Shown here piece after piece: positions 1-12,821 of a stretch of DNA of 64,000 bases. The stretch covers positions 2,333,001 through 2,397,000 of the forward strand of contig NC_041785.1 of the NCBI RefSeq assembly GCF_900090045.1. Reading direction: 5' to 3'. Source of the DNA: Plasmodium malariae (lineage: Eukaryota > Apicomplexa > Aconoidasida > Haemosporida > Plasmodiidae). The notes beneath the pieces are model-generated. The model had not been told where the DNA came from, ran no database searches, and saw nothing but the letters and a program-made list of their open reading frames with translations. The position numbers and the translations under genes were made by a program. The first letter of the stretch is position 1; each line of letters begins with the position of its first letter.

Positions 1-1607
1 ATCATTCTTATTTTCTCCTTTCGTATTATTATTACTACTACTAGTACTATTACTATAAAATGAAAAATTGTTTTTTATAATATCTTTTTCATTTATTAAG
101 CTATATGCATCTCTTATTGATATCACGTTTTTTCCTACTTTTATTCCATTTAAATTTAATGCGGCTTTTGCTTGTTCTTCGTTCATAAATTCAACGAATG
201 CAGCATTTACTTTTTTCTGCTCGTTGTACTGAAGTTTGTAACTGGTAGTATTTCCCACATTTTTGAAAAGACTTTTGACGTCTTCCTCGCTGTACTGCAA
301 ACGGATGAAAAGCAAAATCAATAAAAGGGAAGTGTTACGCGCATAAGTTAATATTTAAAGTGGTGTAAATATAAGCAAACGGCGGGATACGTACAGCTAA
401 AAATATATATACATGTATACTTCTACGAATATGTATATGTACATATATACACGTCTACTCGCACGCTGGCATGGCGGTACGTTATTATATATGGTATTTG
501 CCGCCATATGTTATGTTTCATTTCCTTACGTTGTGCGGTAAGTTTTCTATATATATAATCTTCGAAAACACATCGAACTTATTATTCTGCTCATTTAACG
601 AATTTTGAAAGTCAACTAATCCTTTATTCTGCTCAGAAATTAGTTGCTTATGCAGCAGAATGTTCTGTAAATTCTGCATACCGGAAACAGGGGGAAAAGT
701 CAAAAAAGAAAAAAAAAAAAAAAAAAAAAAGAAAAAATGAAAAAAAAAAATTTGTACAAGCATGTGCTAATATAAGTACAGTAAATACAAACATACATAT
801 GTACTACTATATATATATATATATATATATAAATGCGTGCGTGTAAAAAATCAAGCCAAAGTGAATATAAAACCGGGGAGGGGCATATTCACTTTATGAT
901 ATATAAATCCATTTTCATAAAACTTGGTGAATTTTTAAAAGTTACCTGATATTGTATATTATTCTGAACATTGTTATTAGTAGAGTTACTACTTCTTAAA
1001 TCTAAGGGATTGTTTACATTTTTTTCAGTTTCATTAATATTAAAATTATCGGTAACACTCTGACTATGTATAACAGGCTCGATGACTGTTACAACCATGG
1101 GGACATTCAGCAAATGCTCTCCATTTAATCTTGATGCTTTTGTTATACCTTCTGAACTTTTAAATTCTATCTGGCAGTATTTTTGATTTATCCCAGGGAA
1201 GCTACCAATTTTGAGAAGGAAACCAGAAGGAGCGTGCAGAGGGAAAAAGAAAAAATGATGTAATAATAAGAAGAAAGCGTGGATAAGGAAAAAAGGAGTG
1301 CATTTAAATGCTTTACGCTAGCGTTAAATGTTCTACCTCTGGCCAAGAATGCAAAAAACACGACACGTATGTATTCATATGCATGAACAGATATGTACAT
1401 ACAAGCACATAAAATCACGTACATACAACGTGCATAACTCATAAAGCCAACAAATGGACCGCTTAATTTTTAATCAACTTACTTCTTAAAAGTAACGCTA
1501 ATTATTTCATCGCATGATTCAAACTTTTCCTTTATATCTTTTTCTGTTACGTCTGTTGAAAGATTTTTTACGTATACTACATTAGCTATACTAAAATTTA
1601 AACTCAT
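1..1607 (-). CDS. Two-RRM RNA-binding protein, 3' end outside window
   Basis: Spliced gene read on the minus strand: exons 1607-1483, 1201-946, 673-530 and 294-1 (continuing past the window edge). All introns are GT-AG and the phases agree (125 nt ending in phase 2, 256 nt, then 144 nt), giving 273 residues so far. RRM1 covers about residues 8-80, with an RNP2-like VVYVKNL and an RNP1-like KYCQIEF split from the first exon by an intron. RRM2 covers about residues 155-240, with IIYIENL and VNAAFVEF. The linker is Asn/Ser rich and so is the visible C-terminus. Tandem RRMs of this kind occur in SR-type and other splicing or mRNA-binding factors, so a nuclear RNA-processing role is likely but is inferred only from the domains. 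The start is the ATG at 1607, whose frame opens directly into RRM1. The gene could be longer, with an RS or further RRM region beyond position 1. Confidence 0.82.
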
Positions 1608-4556
1608 ATTAATTTAACTTTATTTTATTTTTTTTTTTTGGACTTCTGCGAAGGTAAAACGTGCACAAAATGATGTAAATATGTACATAATACTTATATT
1701 ATTATATATATATATTTTGCTATATTTACGATATATGAACTCTTCAACTATAAAATGAAAAAATAAAGAAAAAAAAAAAAAATTGAAATATTAGCTGCTC
1801 ATAAACTAGTAATAGGCAAAAAAAGGAAAAAAAAAAATTTTTAAAAGCATTATAGTTTTTAATAGCTTATCAATTTTTCTCTTCTGTTGTTGAGTATTAA
1901 TTAGTATTATTATTGTAAGAGCATGCGCAGCGTATATTTTTTCTTTTTTTTAATTTTTCAAAATCAAAGAAGAGCATGTATGTATGTATGTATGTATGTA
2001 TGTATTTATGTATGTATGTAATGCGTACAATTATTCAGTACAAATTTATAAGAGAAAAAAAAAAAAAAAAAAAAAAACATACAAAAAAGAAATAAAAAAC
2101 AAAAGAAAATTATGCTTACAATAAAATTTTATTACATTAAATTACAATCGCATAGGGTTACTAAATCATTTAATAAAAAGAAAAGAGTAAACTTTTTACA
2201 AATCACGATTTTTAAGAAAAAAGCAAAAGCATTATACATTGATCATAAATATATGTATACATGTTTAGGTAAATTTTTATTTTTTTGTATGCATTATAAT
2301 CTACGTGTAAATATACATATATATGTTTATATTTATACATAGCACTCATCACATTGGGGGCTTTTTAGTTTTGCAATAAGAGTTTTGATGCAACTCACTA
2401 TTACGAAATGACAGTTTATCAGTAGGGTAAAATTTTAGTTATTCGAACTGTGAAAAATAGTAACTTGATACAAATTCGATTACTGTTCTACGTATTCCAC
2501 ATTTAGGAGTAACATACGTATATATATGTAGAAGAAGAATGAGGTTACTGAGCTGGAAAAAAAAAAAAAAAATAAAAAACTATTACTATTGTTGAATTAT
2601 CTTAAAATAATGCAAAAATGTGGTTATTTAGTGAACGTTATACAATGAGAAATTAATTCAAAATATGTAGCATTTATTAAAATTGTAAAATTAGAAGTAA
2701 CTCATTTATAAAGCTTTAAAAAGAAAGGTTTACTTCTCTTTACTCACACATATATATATGTATGTATATAAATAAAAAAAAAAAAAGCATTTAAAATGAA
2801 TAGTTTTTGTATGGATGTAAAGCTAGTTATGTCCTCTTAAGAATGGTAAGTACAGTTACCTACAAATATGTGTTTGTATATATGTTTGACGTAATACAGT
2901 CTATACTGTTTTAATTAGTAAGCTCTAATTTTATATAGTCTAAACTTCTTAACGGGGGATATATATTTAAGTTTATTTTATTTTGTTATTTTTTTTTTTA
3001 TTCGTTTATTTTTCCTCAAATTATGACTTGTACAGGAAACGGCATCGTATGTTTTATAAAAAAAAAATATTGTTAAATGGACATCTTAAATTATCTATTC
3101 CCATGTGCTTTTTTATATACAAACATACACATGTGCATATATACGTAGTATACATGTATACACTTATGTATATGATTATACCCCTTTTATGCTTCTTTTC
3201 TTATGCATGATTAACCATTTGACAAGGTTATAATATCAGTATATTGTATTAAATTGAGCATATGTAGAATATGTGTGTCATATATTTTTTAACTTCTTAA
3301 AAGCTGCTAAAAATGGGGTTAATGCAAAAAGCGCAAAATTTGTGAGGACATTTTTACGAACTCTTTTGAAATGAAAAAAGTATAAACGTTAAAGTAATTT
3401 TTAAAAAATAGTACACGAAATAAAAAAAAAAAAAATGATATAAAATAAAAAAACGAGAAAAAAAGGTGTAAAATAAAATAAAAAAAAAAAAATAATAAAT
3501 TGAAGGCTGACAGAAAAGTAGAGAAGTAAAAAAGGACGCATGCATTCTCCTGTACCATTCATATAAAACGAATACTTTATTTAAGTATGATATTACCTAC
3601 ATAATACATACAAACAATTTCTTTTTACAATTTATGTAAATATATTAGTTATTTTTTAAGTAAATCATTGATATTACTATAAACGGGTAAGTCGTAAAAT
3701 TATTTATGATGGTACACTGTACAACTGCTCTTACATTGTTGTACATCCATACAAAAATTTTGTTTATTTCAATGCAAAAGATGAATATTAAACAGAAAAG
3801 CGCTGTTTATTGTCCTGTGTGAAACTCTAAAAATTGGCAGTTATAACCTTAGTAGCTAAAAGTACCTCGTTGGATAAGTACTCATATTTCAGCATATACA
3901 AGTATATGTATATAAATATCTATATATGTATATATATGTTTATGTATTTATATATATTACATGTATGTCTGTGTATGACCCTTATATATCATCACTTATT
4001 TTGGTTAATATAGCAAGCATTTGCCTTAATGCAAAATGCACTGAGGTGGTAAAAATGTTGTTATAGGAATACTTTGACATACCCAGAAATGTATTAACAA
4101 ATTGTATTTAAAAAATAAAAACAAAAGAAAAAGGAAAGAAAAATTATATGTTTTTAATCGATGCCATTCATAATATTTTTCGAGCTCATTAAAATTTAAG
4201 TAAATGCATGCAGCTTACTGTTTCTTCCTTCATTCGGGGTTAAGACGAATGATCATTTACATTTAATTGCAAAATTGTTCCGTTCATGTTAAAATAATTT
4301 AAATAAATAATGTATTTGTGTAATAACATCGCTAATTTGGGAATTATGCACATGTTGATATACATATGCACGCAAACATGCGTAAATATTGCGTATATAT
4401 ACTTGCAAGCTTTTATTTTTTAAATGGGAAAATGCATATGAACTCTATTCAATTTTTTCCTTACAAAAAAAAAAATAAATAAACAGTTCCATTACGGTTA
4501 TACTATTTTTATGCATATGTTGTAAAAAATGTTTTTAAAAAAAGCCTAATAGGTAC

Positions 4557-4590
<34 letters not shown>

Positions 4591-6257
4591 TTATTTTGTT
4601 CCTTTCCCTTGTAATAAATTTTATGTCATGTTATTATTATAGCATCATCTTAAGAATTTTAATATATCCGTGAAGCATTAAACATTTTAAAATGTATTTA
4701 TATACGTGATGTTATATTATAGTTAATGCTATATATAAATAAATTTAAAAAAGGGAATTGCTAATCCGATGAAATAAAAAGTTTTCAAAGAATGTCTTTA
4801 TATTTACATACAAGCACATATATGAACAGTATACGTAAAAATTATATATATATATATATATGTATGTATCTTATGTATAAATAATATAAATGTATATGGT
4901 TACCGTCGTAATTTCCTTTTCCTTATTCCTTATATTTTTTACATGCGTTAAAAAGGATAAAAGGGGAACGAAGTTGAAAATAAGCGCACAAAAAAATGTA
5001 ACATACAATTTTTGAAAATTGAAGTTGGAAAAAAGTAAAATAAAAAACAATCCAATAATTTTGTCATCATCATATATGCATAAATATATGAATATACGCA
5101 TTTTACATGTTCATAATAATAAAAAAAAATATATACATATATATATATATATATATAATGACCTTCAAAACGATATATACAATAAAATGCTTTAATTTCC
5201 TTTAAGCATTATCATTTGGAATTAAAAAATTGTATGTGAGGAGTAAATGTTTATTACATATAAAAGTATGTTAGAAAAAAAAAAAAAAAGAAAAGAAAAG
5301 AAAAAGTGCACAAGTCTTTGAATTCAAAAATAGTCATATTTCCTTTTTTTTTTTTTTTTTTTTTTGTATAAAAAAAATTAAAAAAATTTCTCATTTTGCT
5401 TTGTTTCTACCTTCATTAAGAAATAAATAATAAAAAAAGAATAAATAAATATATATGTATCATATAAATACTATGTATTATATATTATATATTATAGTAA
5501 TATATACATAAATATATATTTGTTTACCTTTTTTAATTAATAACACTGCCATATATTATGTACATACGTATATGTATAATTTTTATATACATTCATAAAA
5601 ATATAAATATATATATATATATATATATTTTATTTATGTTAATATATTTTTTACCACAGATATTTTTTTATTTTATTGTTATAAAGATATATATACGGTA
5701 AAAAAAGACGTTCTGTTGAAAAGAAAAGGGAAACAGTAGAATTTTCAAATTTTTATTTTTAATAGAATAATTATTTAAGAAAATTTTTCTTGTTTTCTGC
5801 GTTGTATGTTTTCCTTCCGTATTAGTATATACATATATGCATATTATATATATTTATATATATGTAATTACTTCAATTCACATTTGCTGTTTTTTTTTAA
5901 AATATTGCATATATACATCTTACATTTATATATATTCACTGCAGGTTTTCTGTTCATTTCTATACATTTTTTTTTTCCGGTTTTTTAAAATAAATTTGCA
6001 TCATTGATTTTAACACTTTTATTTATAGAGGTGTTTTACTTCATTTCTCATCGTTTTCCTATTATTTTATTTTTTTTTTATTTATAACGGATTTTTAAAG
6101 TTTTAATTTTTCTTCCATATCAGTATATGGTTGATATGAATATATTGTCCCTGCGGTGATATTATTATTTAAAAGTATTTAAGTAGTATATATGTATTAA
6201 TGTACATTTTGGAATATAATTAAAAGAGTAAAATAAAACAGAAAAAAAAACAAAAGT

Positions 6258-6457
6258 ATGTACTCAGAAGGTCCAAAATTTGAGCATACTTTTGAAAATA
6301 CAACAAATAGTTTGGAATATATTGCAAATATATTTGTAGGTTTAATATATTTGAAATATATGTCTATATCTGTTTAAAGCCCACAGTTGTGTTTTTACAA
6401 TATTATTAGGTGTATTTGAATTTCTTTATTTTATGTATATTTATGTGCAATATTTAA
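6258..6457 (+). CDS. Candidate two-exon microprotein with hydrophobic tail
   Basis: Tentative model. ATG at 6258 opens 26 codons with a balanced composition (MYSEGPKFEH at the start), ending at 6335 before a GTAGGT donor. A TTATTAG acceptor at 6403-6409 resumes in phase at 6410 for 15 codons of strongly hydrophobic sequence (VYLNFFILCIF) and a TAA at 6455-6457. The product would be 41 residues with a polar head and one membrane span, shaped like small tail-anchored proteins. The 74-nt intron is a normal size for this genus. No family is recognised. It lies about 620 bp upstream of the next gene, so it could also be a leader ORF or chance. Confidence 0.27.
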
Positions 6458-6819
6458 CAGATTCACATAAAAATAAATAATTAAAGAATTCGAGCTTCAG
6501 AATACACAAAATATTGACAACTATATAAAAATTACTACCAATTTTTTTGTTTGTTTTAGTTGTTTTATTTTACACTTTTTGTTTTGTTTTATTTTTTTTA
6601 TACTTCATTTTGTACTATTTTTACTTCTCCTAATTTAACTTCCTTTGATTATTAATCATATTTTACTGCACTTTATTTATCTTAATTCTGCTACACGTTA
6701 TCGTGATTTTTACGTGCATTCCTTCTCATTCCTTTACTTCTATTTCTTTAATTTTTCTTCCCTTTTATTGCCTTGATTTTTATTTCCTTAAATTTTATTG
6801 CCTTGATTTTTATTTGCCT

Positions 6820-7000
6820 TGATTTTTATTTCCCTAATTTTTATTTCCCTAATTTTTATTTCCCTAATTTTATTTCCCTAATTTTTATTTCCCTAATTTT
6901 TATTTCCCTAATTTTTATTTCCCTAATTTTTATTTCCCTAATTTTTATTTCCCTAATTTTTATTTCCCTAATTTTTATTTCCCTAATTTTTATTCCCTTA
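6820..7000. repeat. 16-bp minisatellite containing CCCTAA
   Basis: A unit of about 16 bp (tttccctaatttttat) is repeated about eleven times with small variants, immediately upstream of the Asn-rich gene. The same block is open in one frame (repeating FISLI), but its codon pattern is simply that of the repeat. Confidence 0.85.
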
Positions 7001-7073
7001 GCTTGTCTTTCCTGCCCCTTCCCCCCTTACTTCCTTTACTTTTTTTTTTTTTTTTGGTATATGATTGCAAAAA

Positions 7074-10000
7074 ATGAATGTGAACAGTTCTGGTAATAAT
7101 GATAATAACAACGAACAAAATAATGACGTTTTATGGGAATCGTTGTATAACGATTTTAACGAAATAACAAACACGAATAAAAAGCACTTTAACTATATTG
7201 AAAACAGTTTGTACAACTTTTGCAAAGGAGTCAGCTCATCGGAAAATTTAAGCTACGATGTAAAAAGTAGATCAAAAAGTGTATTCTTAAGTGATAAAAA
7301 AAAAGGGTACTACTACAACATGAGTAGTACAGGAGATAACGACACAGGGAGTAGTAGAAATAATATAAGTAACATCAAGAACAATAACAGTGACGTTATG
7401 GATGGTTGGAGTTCTTCGAACGGGGAATTATTACTGAACAGAAATCAGCACAAGGAAGGGGATTATATTTTTAGTAGAAATAACAGTAATTATAGCAGTA
7501 ATAGTAATCCCAATAGTAATCCCAATAGTCATCATAATAGTCATCATAATATATATCGTAATGGTAGTAACAACATTGTTAATAAGAGGAGCACGAACCT
7601 AATGATGTTGCACGATGATAGTAACACCGACTACTCCAAATTGCCTTATCATCAACACAGTTATAAAATCGATGATTTCGAAATAGAATATTTTAAAAAC
7701 AATTATTTTAATGTCGATAGTGAATATTTAAAAAATGAAACATATATTAGTTGTAATGATATTATGAACAGTGACAAAACAAGAAATTCTGATAGCTTTA
7801 ACCAAACATCTTTTCAGTTAAATCATATGTCGAAAATGTCGAATACTAATATCTATAATTTTGATGAAAAAAATAATGCAAGCAGTAGTAGCGAGTTGAG
7901 AGAAGGAAAAAAGAATGTGTTTAATCTAAGCAAATATAAAAACGGTATTGGCCATATCAATAGTGTTAGTAATGGTAGTGCCATTAACGGTATTAACGGA
8001 AGTGCTAATTTTGCCAACATTGTTAATGAGTATGAAAATGGTAGTAGCATTGACTTGACAAATTTCAGATCGCACAAAGAATATTTAAACAAAAGAGAGG
8101 ATCTTACATATTTAATGGGCAATAAAAAAATATATGATAATTTGAAGGAAAACGAAAAAAGAGGAAAGGATTTATTATCATTTAATGCGAACTATAATGT
8201 TGTTCATATTAATGATAACGTTAATGCGAGTGATAACATTATTAGTAATATTAATAATGGCACTTTCGATAACATTAGTTGTAGGGAAAAGAACAGCATT
8301 TTGCATAACATGTACAAGTACAGAAATTTTACGGTAAAGTCGGTTGACAATCTCACGTACCCGAATTACAGTTATAATGGAAGTGATAAGAATGATGGAG
8401 ACCACATAAGTATGAACCACGTTGGTAATAACAACAACGAAATTAACATAGACAATAGTGATAATAAACGTTACAGCAGTTGCAACTCTCTGGAGAAATT
8501 GGACATGTTGCTGAAAAGTAAGTGTATTTACCTGAATAGTGCAGGCGAAACTGGTTCGATTTTTTCCAAAAAAAAGAAAAAGGAGAAGGAAAAAGGGAAG
8601 AAAAATGAGGAGAAAAATGAGGAGAAAAATGAGGAGAAAAACGAGGGGGGAAACGAGGAGGAAAACGAGAAGGAAAATGAGGAAGAAAACGAGGAGGAAA
8701 ACGAGAAGGAAAATGAGGAAGAAAACGAAAAAGTAAACAGAAGTTTTCATAATAATTACAGTAGTTGTTATAACAACTACGGTGGTAGTAGTAGTGAGAA
8801 TTTCAAAAAGTCCTTTTTAAGCTGTGATATTTACAAGATAGACTCGGTCATGTCTGATACGTTTAATAGGAACACAGAAATGGACAAAATTGAATCACCT
8901 GCATCGGAAAATATACAAGAGATTATTCATAACGAGTTAATAAATAGATCAAAGAGATTATCAGAAATGAGTAAAAAGTGCTTGAATGGCTACTCAGATA
9001 TAGACAATTATGATAATAGGACTACCGATTCGTACATAAAAAAAAAAATAGATAAGCATAATAGTTATATGAATCATGCAAAAGATATCACAAGTATCAC
9101 TAGTAGTTACAATAACATAGATGAATATTTACACTACATAAAATGTTTAGATGGTGCTAAGGCTGTCAAGTCTATACCAGTGCACACACCAGTTCATGGA
9201 CCATTTTACCGTATCAATAATAATAGAAATCATATTAATGACAACAACGAATATAGTTATAGTAACGAAGAGGAAGAAGAAGAAGTGGAAAAACAGAATG
9301 CCTATTGTGCTTTTAATATAATGAAAGAAGAACAAATGAATAGTAGAATACACGAACAAAGAAAAGGAAAAAGCGGAATTGGAAAGGGCGATAAAACCAA
9401 AAGTTACAGCAACAACGAGAGAAGTGAGAAAAATAAGAAACATGACAAAAAGGAGGGTAATCAGAAAAAATATAATAATAGTAAAAATAAAAAAAGCGGA
9501 GGAAACGGAATGAGTGATGCTTATGATGTAGAAGCGGAAGACGTGGAAAACGTGGAAAGAGCGAGAGTAGCAAGTGAGGAAAATTGCAAAAGAGTCAGTA
9601 AGTTATTTGACGCTTATGATAAAGAGAAAATTCTGGAAGGAGCAAGCAGCATGAACAAAGGGTGTTTCGCTAATGGAGGCATTGGAAGTGTAGGTATAGA
9701 TAATGAGGATATTAGGGAAAAAAAAAAAATTAATAATAATAATAATCAAAAGGATTATAACACTGAGAGAAATTCTGGTTTGACAAAAGTAAAAAGAAAT
9801 GCGACGTTTCAAAATGATATTAATGATGAGAAGGGGCAGGAGCAGAAGCAGCAGAAAGCGGAGCACGATGAGGGAAATTGCAGTGGTGAAGATTCTGACT
9901 GCGGCAGTGATTTTAATTTGAATATTCTTTTCGGATACTGTGATACTCCAAAAAACGAAGGAGGTAGTAGTTGTAATAGTAGTAGTCAACATGGCAGTGT

Positions 10001-11006
10001 GAACGAGGGTGGTAACAGCAGTTTGACACATATCTACAAAAGCACGCGTTGTGCTCGAAGGAGCACATACAGTTATGAAATGAACAAGGAAGATGAAGAA
10101 GGACCTAACAGTATCATTGATTACAACTTAGATGATGTCGAAATGGAAAAAGGAAAAAATGGAAGAGAGAGGGCAAAAAATAAGAGCAGTAATGATAACA
10201 GTAATAGCGGCAATACCACTAGAAGAAACTATAACAGTATTGGAAACAACTGTGATAAGTCGAAGACGAACAGCGTTTTGCGTAAAATCATAATGCACCC
10301 ACATTATTCTGAAAAATATTGTTTGGAAAAAAAAGAAAATTTACCTTATGCTGAAGAAATGAAAATAAGTAATGGTCAGAAGAAAGCTTTGGAACAGTGT
10401 TATGATACCATTAACCATGCTCATGATGTGAAACGATTATATCGAGAAAAATATTTTTTACAAGATTTATGTGAAAAACGAAAAGTTATGATACAAAAAA
10501 GTAAAATCGAAAATACAAAATTAAATGTTGAGATAAAATCGCTATTAAGTTTCAATAATAATTTAAGTTATGCATTAAAAGAAAAAGAAGCAGAAATAAA
10601 AATTTTGAAGAAACAAAAGGAGGAATTAGAATTAAATTTAATGAATAGACTCAAAAAGAATAGTAGTAATAACAACCAATATTCCTTTTTAACCAATTTC
10701 ACAACTCATCAGCAAGAGCAGAAGAAAGATCAGAAGCAACTACAAAAGAAACAATATAATTATAGCAAAGAGGGAAAATTTTGTAGTAATGTTGATGAGG
10801 ATGATGATAGTCTTATCTCTAACAGGATGATGATATGTAATAAAAATTGCACGATCCTTAGTAATGTTAGTGATGATAGTAATAATAATACCTCGATAAT
10901 ACAAAGTTATGAAGAAAAAATACAGGAGCTTATAATTAAAGTTAAAATGTATCGGACACAAAACCGCGACTTGCAGGAGCAGTTGAAAATATTTATGAAC
11001 GGGTAA
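7074..11006 (+). CDS. Asn-rich coiled-coil protein of unknown function
   Basis: Single-exon ORF of 1310 residues. The frame is open a little further upstream (a TTG at 7065), but the first ATG is 7074 (MNVNSSGNN) and follows an A-rich context typical of Plasmodium starts. The N-terminal 1100 residues are low-complexity Asn/Ser/Lys/Glu sequence, including an Asn-Glu-Glu-Lys repeat at about residues 510-555. The only structured-looking part is the C-terminus: a heptad-type coiled coil at about residues 1115-1195 (with EIKILKKQKEELELN) and a second short one at about 1276-1308 that ends the protein. No catalytic motif, signal peptide or membrane span is visible. Such architecture is common in Plasmodium cytoskeletal or scaffold proteins, but I do not recognise this one and assign no function. 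Confidence 0.85.
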   Translation: MNVNSSGNNDNNNEQNNDVLWESLYNDFNEITNTNKKHFNYIENSLYNFCKGVSSSENLSYDVKSRSKSVFLSDKKKGYYYNMSSTGDNDTGSSRNNISNIKNNNSDVMDGWSSSNGELLLNRNQHKEGDYIFSRNNSNYSSNSNPNSNPNSHHNSHHNIYRNGSNNIVNKRSTNLMMLHDDSNTDYSKLPYHQHSYKIDDFEIEYFKNNYFNVDSEYLKNETYISCNDIMNSDKTRNSDSFNQTSFQLNHMSKMSNTNIYNFDEKNNASSSSELREGKKNVFNLSKYKNGIGHINSVSNGSAINGINGSANFANIVNEYENGSSIDLTNFRSHKEYLNKREDLTYLMGNKKIYDNLKENEKRGKDLLSFNANYNVVHINDNVNASDNIISNINNGTFDNISCREKNSILHNMYKYRNFTVKSVDNLTYPNYSYNGSDKNDGDHISMNHVGNNNNEINIDNSDNKRYSSCNSLEKLDMLLKSKCIYLNSAGETGSIFSKKKKKEKEKGKKNEEKNEEKNEEKNEGGNEEENEKENEEENEEENEKENEEENEKVNRSFHNNYSSCYNNYGGSSSENFKKSFLSCDIYKIDSVMSDTFNRNTEMDKIESPASENIQEIIHNELINRSKRLSEMSKKCLNGYSDIDNYDNRTTDSYIKKKIDKHNSYMNHAKDITSITSSYNNIDEYLHYIKCLDGAKAVKSIPVHTPVHGPFYRINNNRNHINDNNEYSYSNEEEEEEVEKQNAYCAFNIMKEEQMNSRIHEQRKGKSGIGKGDKTKSYSNNERSEKNKKHDKKEGNQKKYNNSKNKKSGGNGMSDAYDVEAEDVENVERARVASEENCKRVSKLFDAYDKEKILEGASSMNKGCFANGGIGSVGIDNEDIREKKKINNNNNQKDYNTERNSGLTKVKRNATFQNDINDEKGQEQKQQKAEHDEGNCSGEDSDCGSDFNLNILFGYCDTPKNEGGSSCNSSSQHGSVNEGGNSSLTHIYKSTRCARRSTYSYEMNKEDEEGPNSIIDYNLDDVEMEKGKNGRERAKNKSSNDNSNSGNTTRRNYNSIGNNCDKSKTNSVLRKIIMHPHYSEKYCLEKKENLPYAEEMKISNGQKKALEQCYDTINHAHDVKRLYREKYFLQDLCEKRKVMIQKSKIENTKLNVEIKSLLSFNNNLSYALKEKEAEIKILKKQKEELELNLMNRLKKNSSNNNQYSFLTNFTTHQQEQKKDQKQLQKKQYNYSKEGKFCSNVDEDDDSLISNRMMICNKNCTILSNVSDDSNNNTSIIQSYEEKIQELIIKVKMYRTQNRDLQEQLKIFMNG

Positions 11007-11723
11007 GGCGAAAGGAGAGAGAGGAAGGAGGAGAAGTGGAAAAGGGACAGGACTCTACATATATTTTATGGTCGTTTTTTCGGCTGAAGAGCAAGAACAA
11101 GTAAATGGCATGATTTAAATAAAAATTATGAGGAAAAAGTGGAAGGAATAAGATGGGGAGGATAATACATATTAAATCGGAAAAGGAGAAAAAAATGAAG
11201 GAACAAGCAGCAATATTGAAGCGAAAAATGAGGAAAAAATAAGGGCTCGAAGAAAAGACCCCTTTCCGCTCGAAACCTGTGCATTCTGTTAGGTGCATAT
11301 TTATCACAACTTATCGATTGAGAGAACTAGAAGTAGTAGTAGTAGAACTAGAAGCAGTAGTAGTAGAACTAGAAGCAGTAGTAGTAGAACTAGAAGCAGT
11401 AGTAGTAGAACTAGAAGCAGTAGTAGTAGAACTAGAAGCAGTAGTAGTAGAACTAGAAGTAGTAGTAGTAGAACTAGAAGCAGTAGTAGTAGAACTAGAA
11501 GCAGTAGTAGTAGAACTAGAAGCAGTAGTAGTAGAACTAGAAGTAGTAGTAGTAGAACTAGAAGCAGTAGTAGTAGTAACAGTATATTTATCCTTTTTAT
11601 TTATATTATGAATTTTTCCATTTCCGAATTTTTTATGTAATTTTATATGATTATATGTGACTGCATATTTATCAAAAAAAAAAATTTTTAATTTTATTTG
11701 CACATATAGTACATATGTGTCTG

Positions 11724-11757
<34 letters not shown>

Positions 11758-12821
11758 TTATTTATTTATTTGTTTGTTTATTTATTTTATTTTTCATTTC
11801 TTTTTAATATATAATAAATAACTGTTTTATTGTGTATGAGATTTTTAACTCAATTTTTTTAAAACATCATTTAACCGAAAAATTATATATAATAAAAATA
11901 AATACGTATAAAACACAGAGTATATGTAATACAATATAATAAATATGAACACTCATATAAAAATAAGATTGGGTATAATGCAAAATAATAAGGATATAAA
12001 TAGGCCCCCATCCCAGGCACTTACAGAATACATAAATACATACATATATGTGCATATATACTTTTTTACGGCATTACAAATTGCACTATGAGAAAATATG
12101 TATTTATAGATATATATGTATATATAAACACTCTACCAGCAAAATAAACAAATTATATATAGAGTACGCGTTATAACATAAATTTTCTTTTTCTTTTTTT
12201 TTTTTTGGTATCTTAAAAAAATGAAAAATTCGTTAAAAATATACAATGTATACATAATATATATATATATATATGTACATACATACACACGTATATATAA
12301 TAATACATGTAACATTGTGTGTTCAAGCATATACTATGCTCTATGTGTACTATGTACTATACACTATGTACGTGTGTGTGTTTGTGCATGTACACTTATG
12401 TTACATGCATAGTATATGTACATATAAATATATATAATTTTGAAACGAAGAATTTTGCAATTTATTTAAATTCCTTTTTTAACTATGTTTCTAAAATTAA
12501 TTATTAATCACAAACACATATCTTTAATTATTACATAAATATATATACATATATATTATATTAGTTTTAATTGTATTTATAACTTGTGAAAAAATGAAGT
12601 GAAAATAAGAAAATTTAAGATAAAAAAAAAAAAATAAAATAAGAATATAAAATAAGAAAATAAAATACGAAAATAAAATAAAAAAATAAAATACGAAAAA
12701 AATAAAAATAAAATAAAAAATAAAATAAGAAAATAAAATAAGAAAATAAAATAAAAAAATAAAATATGAAAATAAAATAAAATAAAAAAAAATAATAAAA
12801 AAAAATAATAAAAAAAAAAAA
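11007..12821. other. Convergent intergenic region with minisatellite
   Basis: 3'-to-3' spacer between the Asn-rich gene and the elongase. It contains the 21-bp array (11326-11577), (AT)n near 11730, TTTA repeats to 11790 and an A-rich AAAATA repeat block at 12600-12820 just past the elongase stop. No gene was seen. Confidence 0.65.
11326..11577. repeat. 21-bp minisatellite, about 12 copies
   Basis: The unit is agaactagaagcagtagtag plus one base (21 bp), repeated about 12 times with scattered single-base variants (agaag/agaagt). Because 21 is a multiple of 3 and the unit has no stop in three frames, it creates overlapping ORFs on both strands (Thr-Arg-Ser, Leu-Glu-Ala-Val and Thr-Ala-Ser repeats). 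These are artefacts of the repeat. Confidence 0.92.

Larger units (their letters stand above)
1608..7073. other. Intergenic region, 5.4 kb, no firm gene
   Basis: Between the divergent RRM gene and the Asn-rich gene. It contains (TATG)n around 1977-2020, several (AT)n tracts (for example 4560-4590, 4845-4862, 5130-5156), poly-A/T runs near 2055, 5275 and 5345, and a 16-bp minisatellite at about 6820-7000. Only one short spliced ORF candidate (6258-6457) stood out. The rest carries frequent stops on both strands and I see no RNA gene. It probably holds the promoters and 5' UTRs of both flanking genes. Confidence 0.6.

Noticed and set aside
6820..7000. Interstitial telomere array
   Set aside because: The hexamer CCCTAA is separated by 10 bp of T-rich DNA in every unit and does not match the Plasmodium telomere repeat, so it is not a telomere remnant.
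8178..8750. 190-codon minus ORF opposite the Asn-rich gene
   Set aside because: Phe/Leu/Ile-rich shadow of Asn/Glu/Lys codons on the plus strand. Similar shadows inside RAD50, the NDK/AK gene and the KH gene were ignored.
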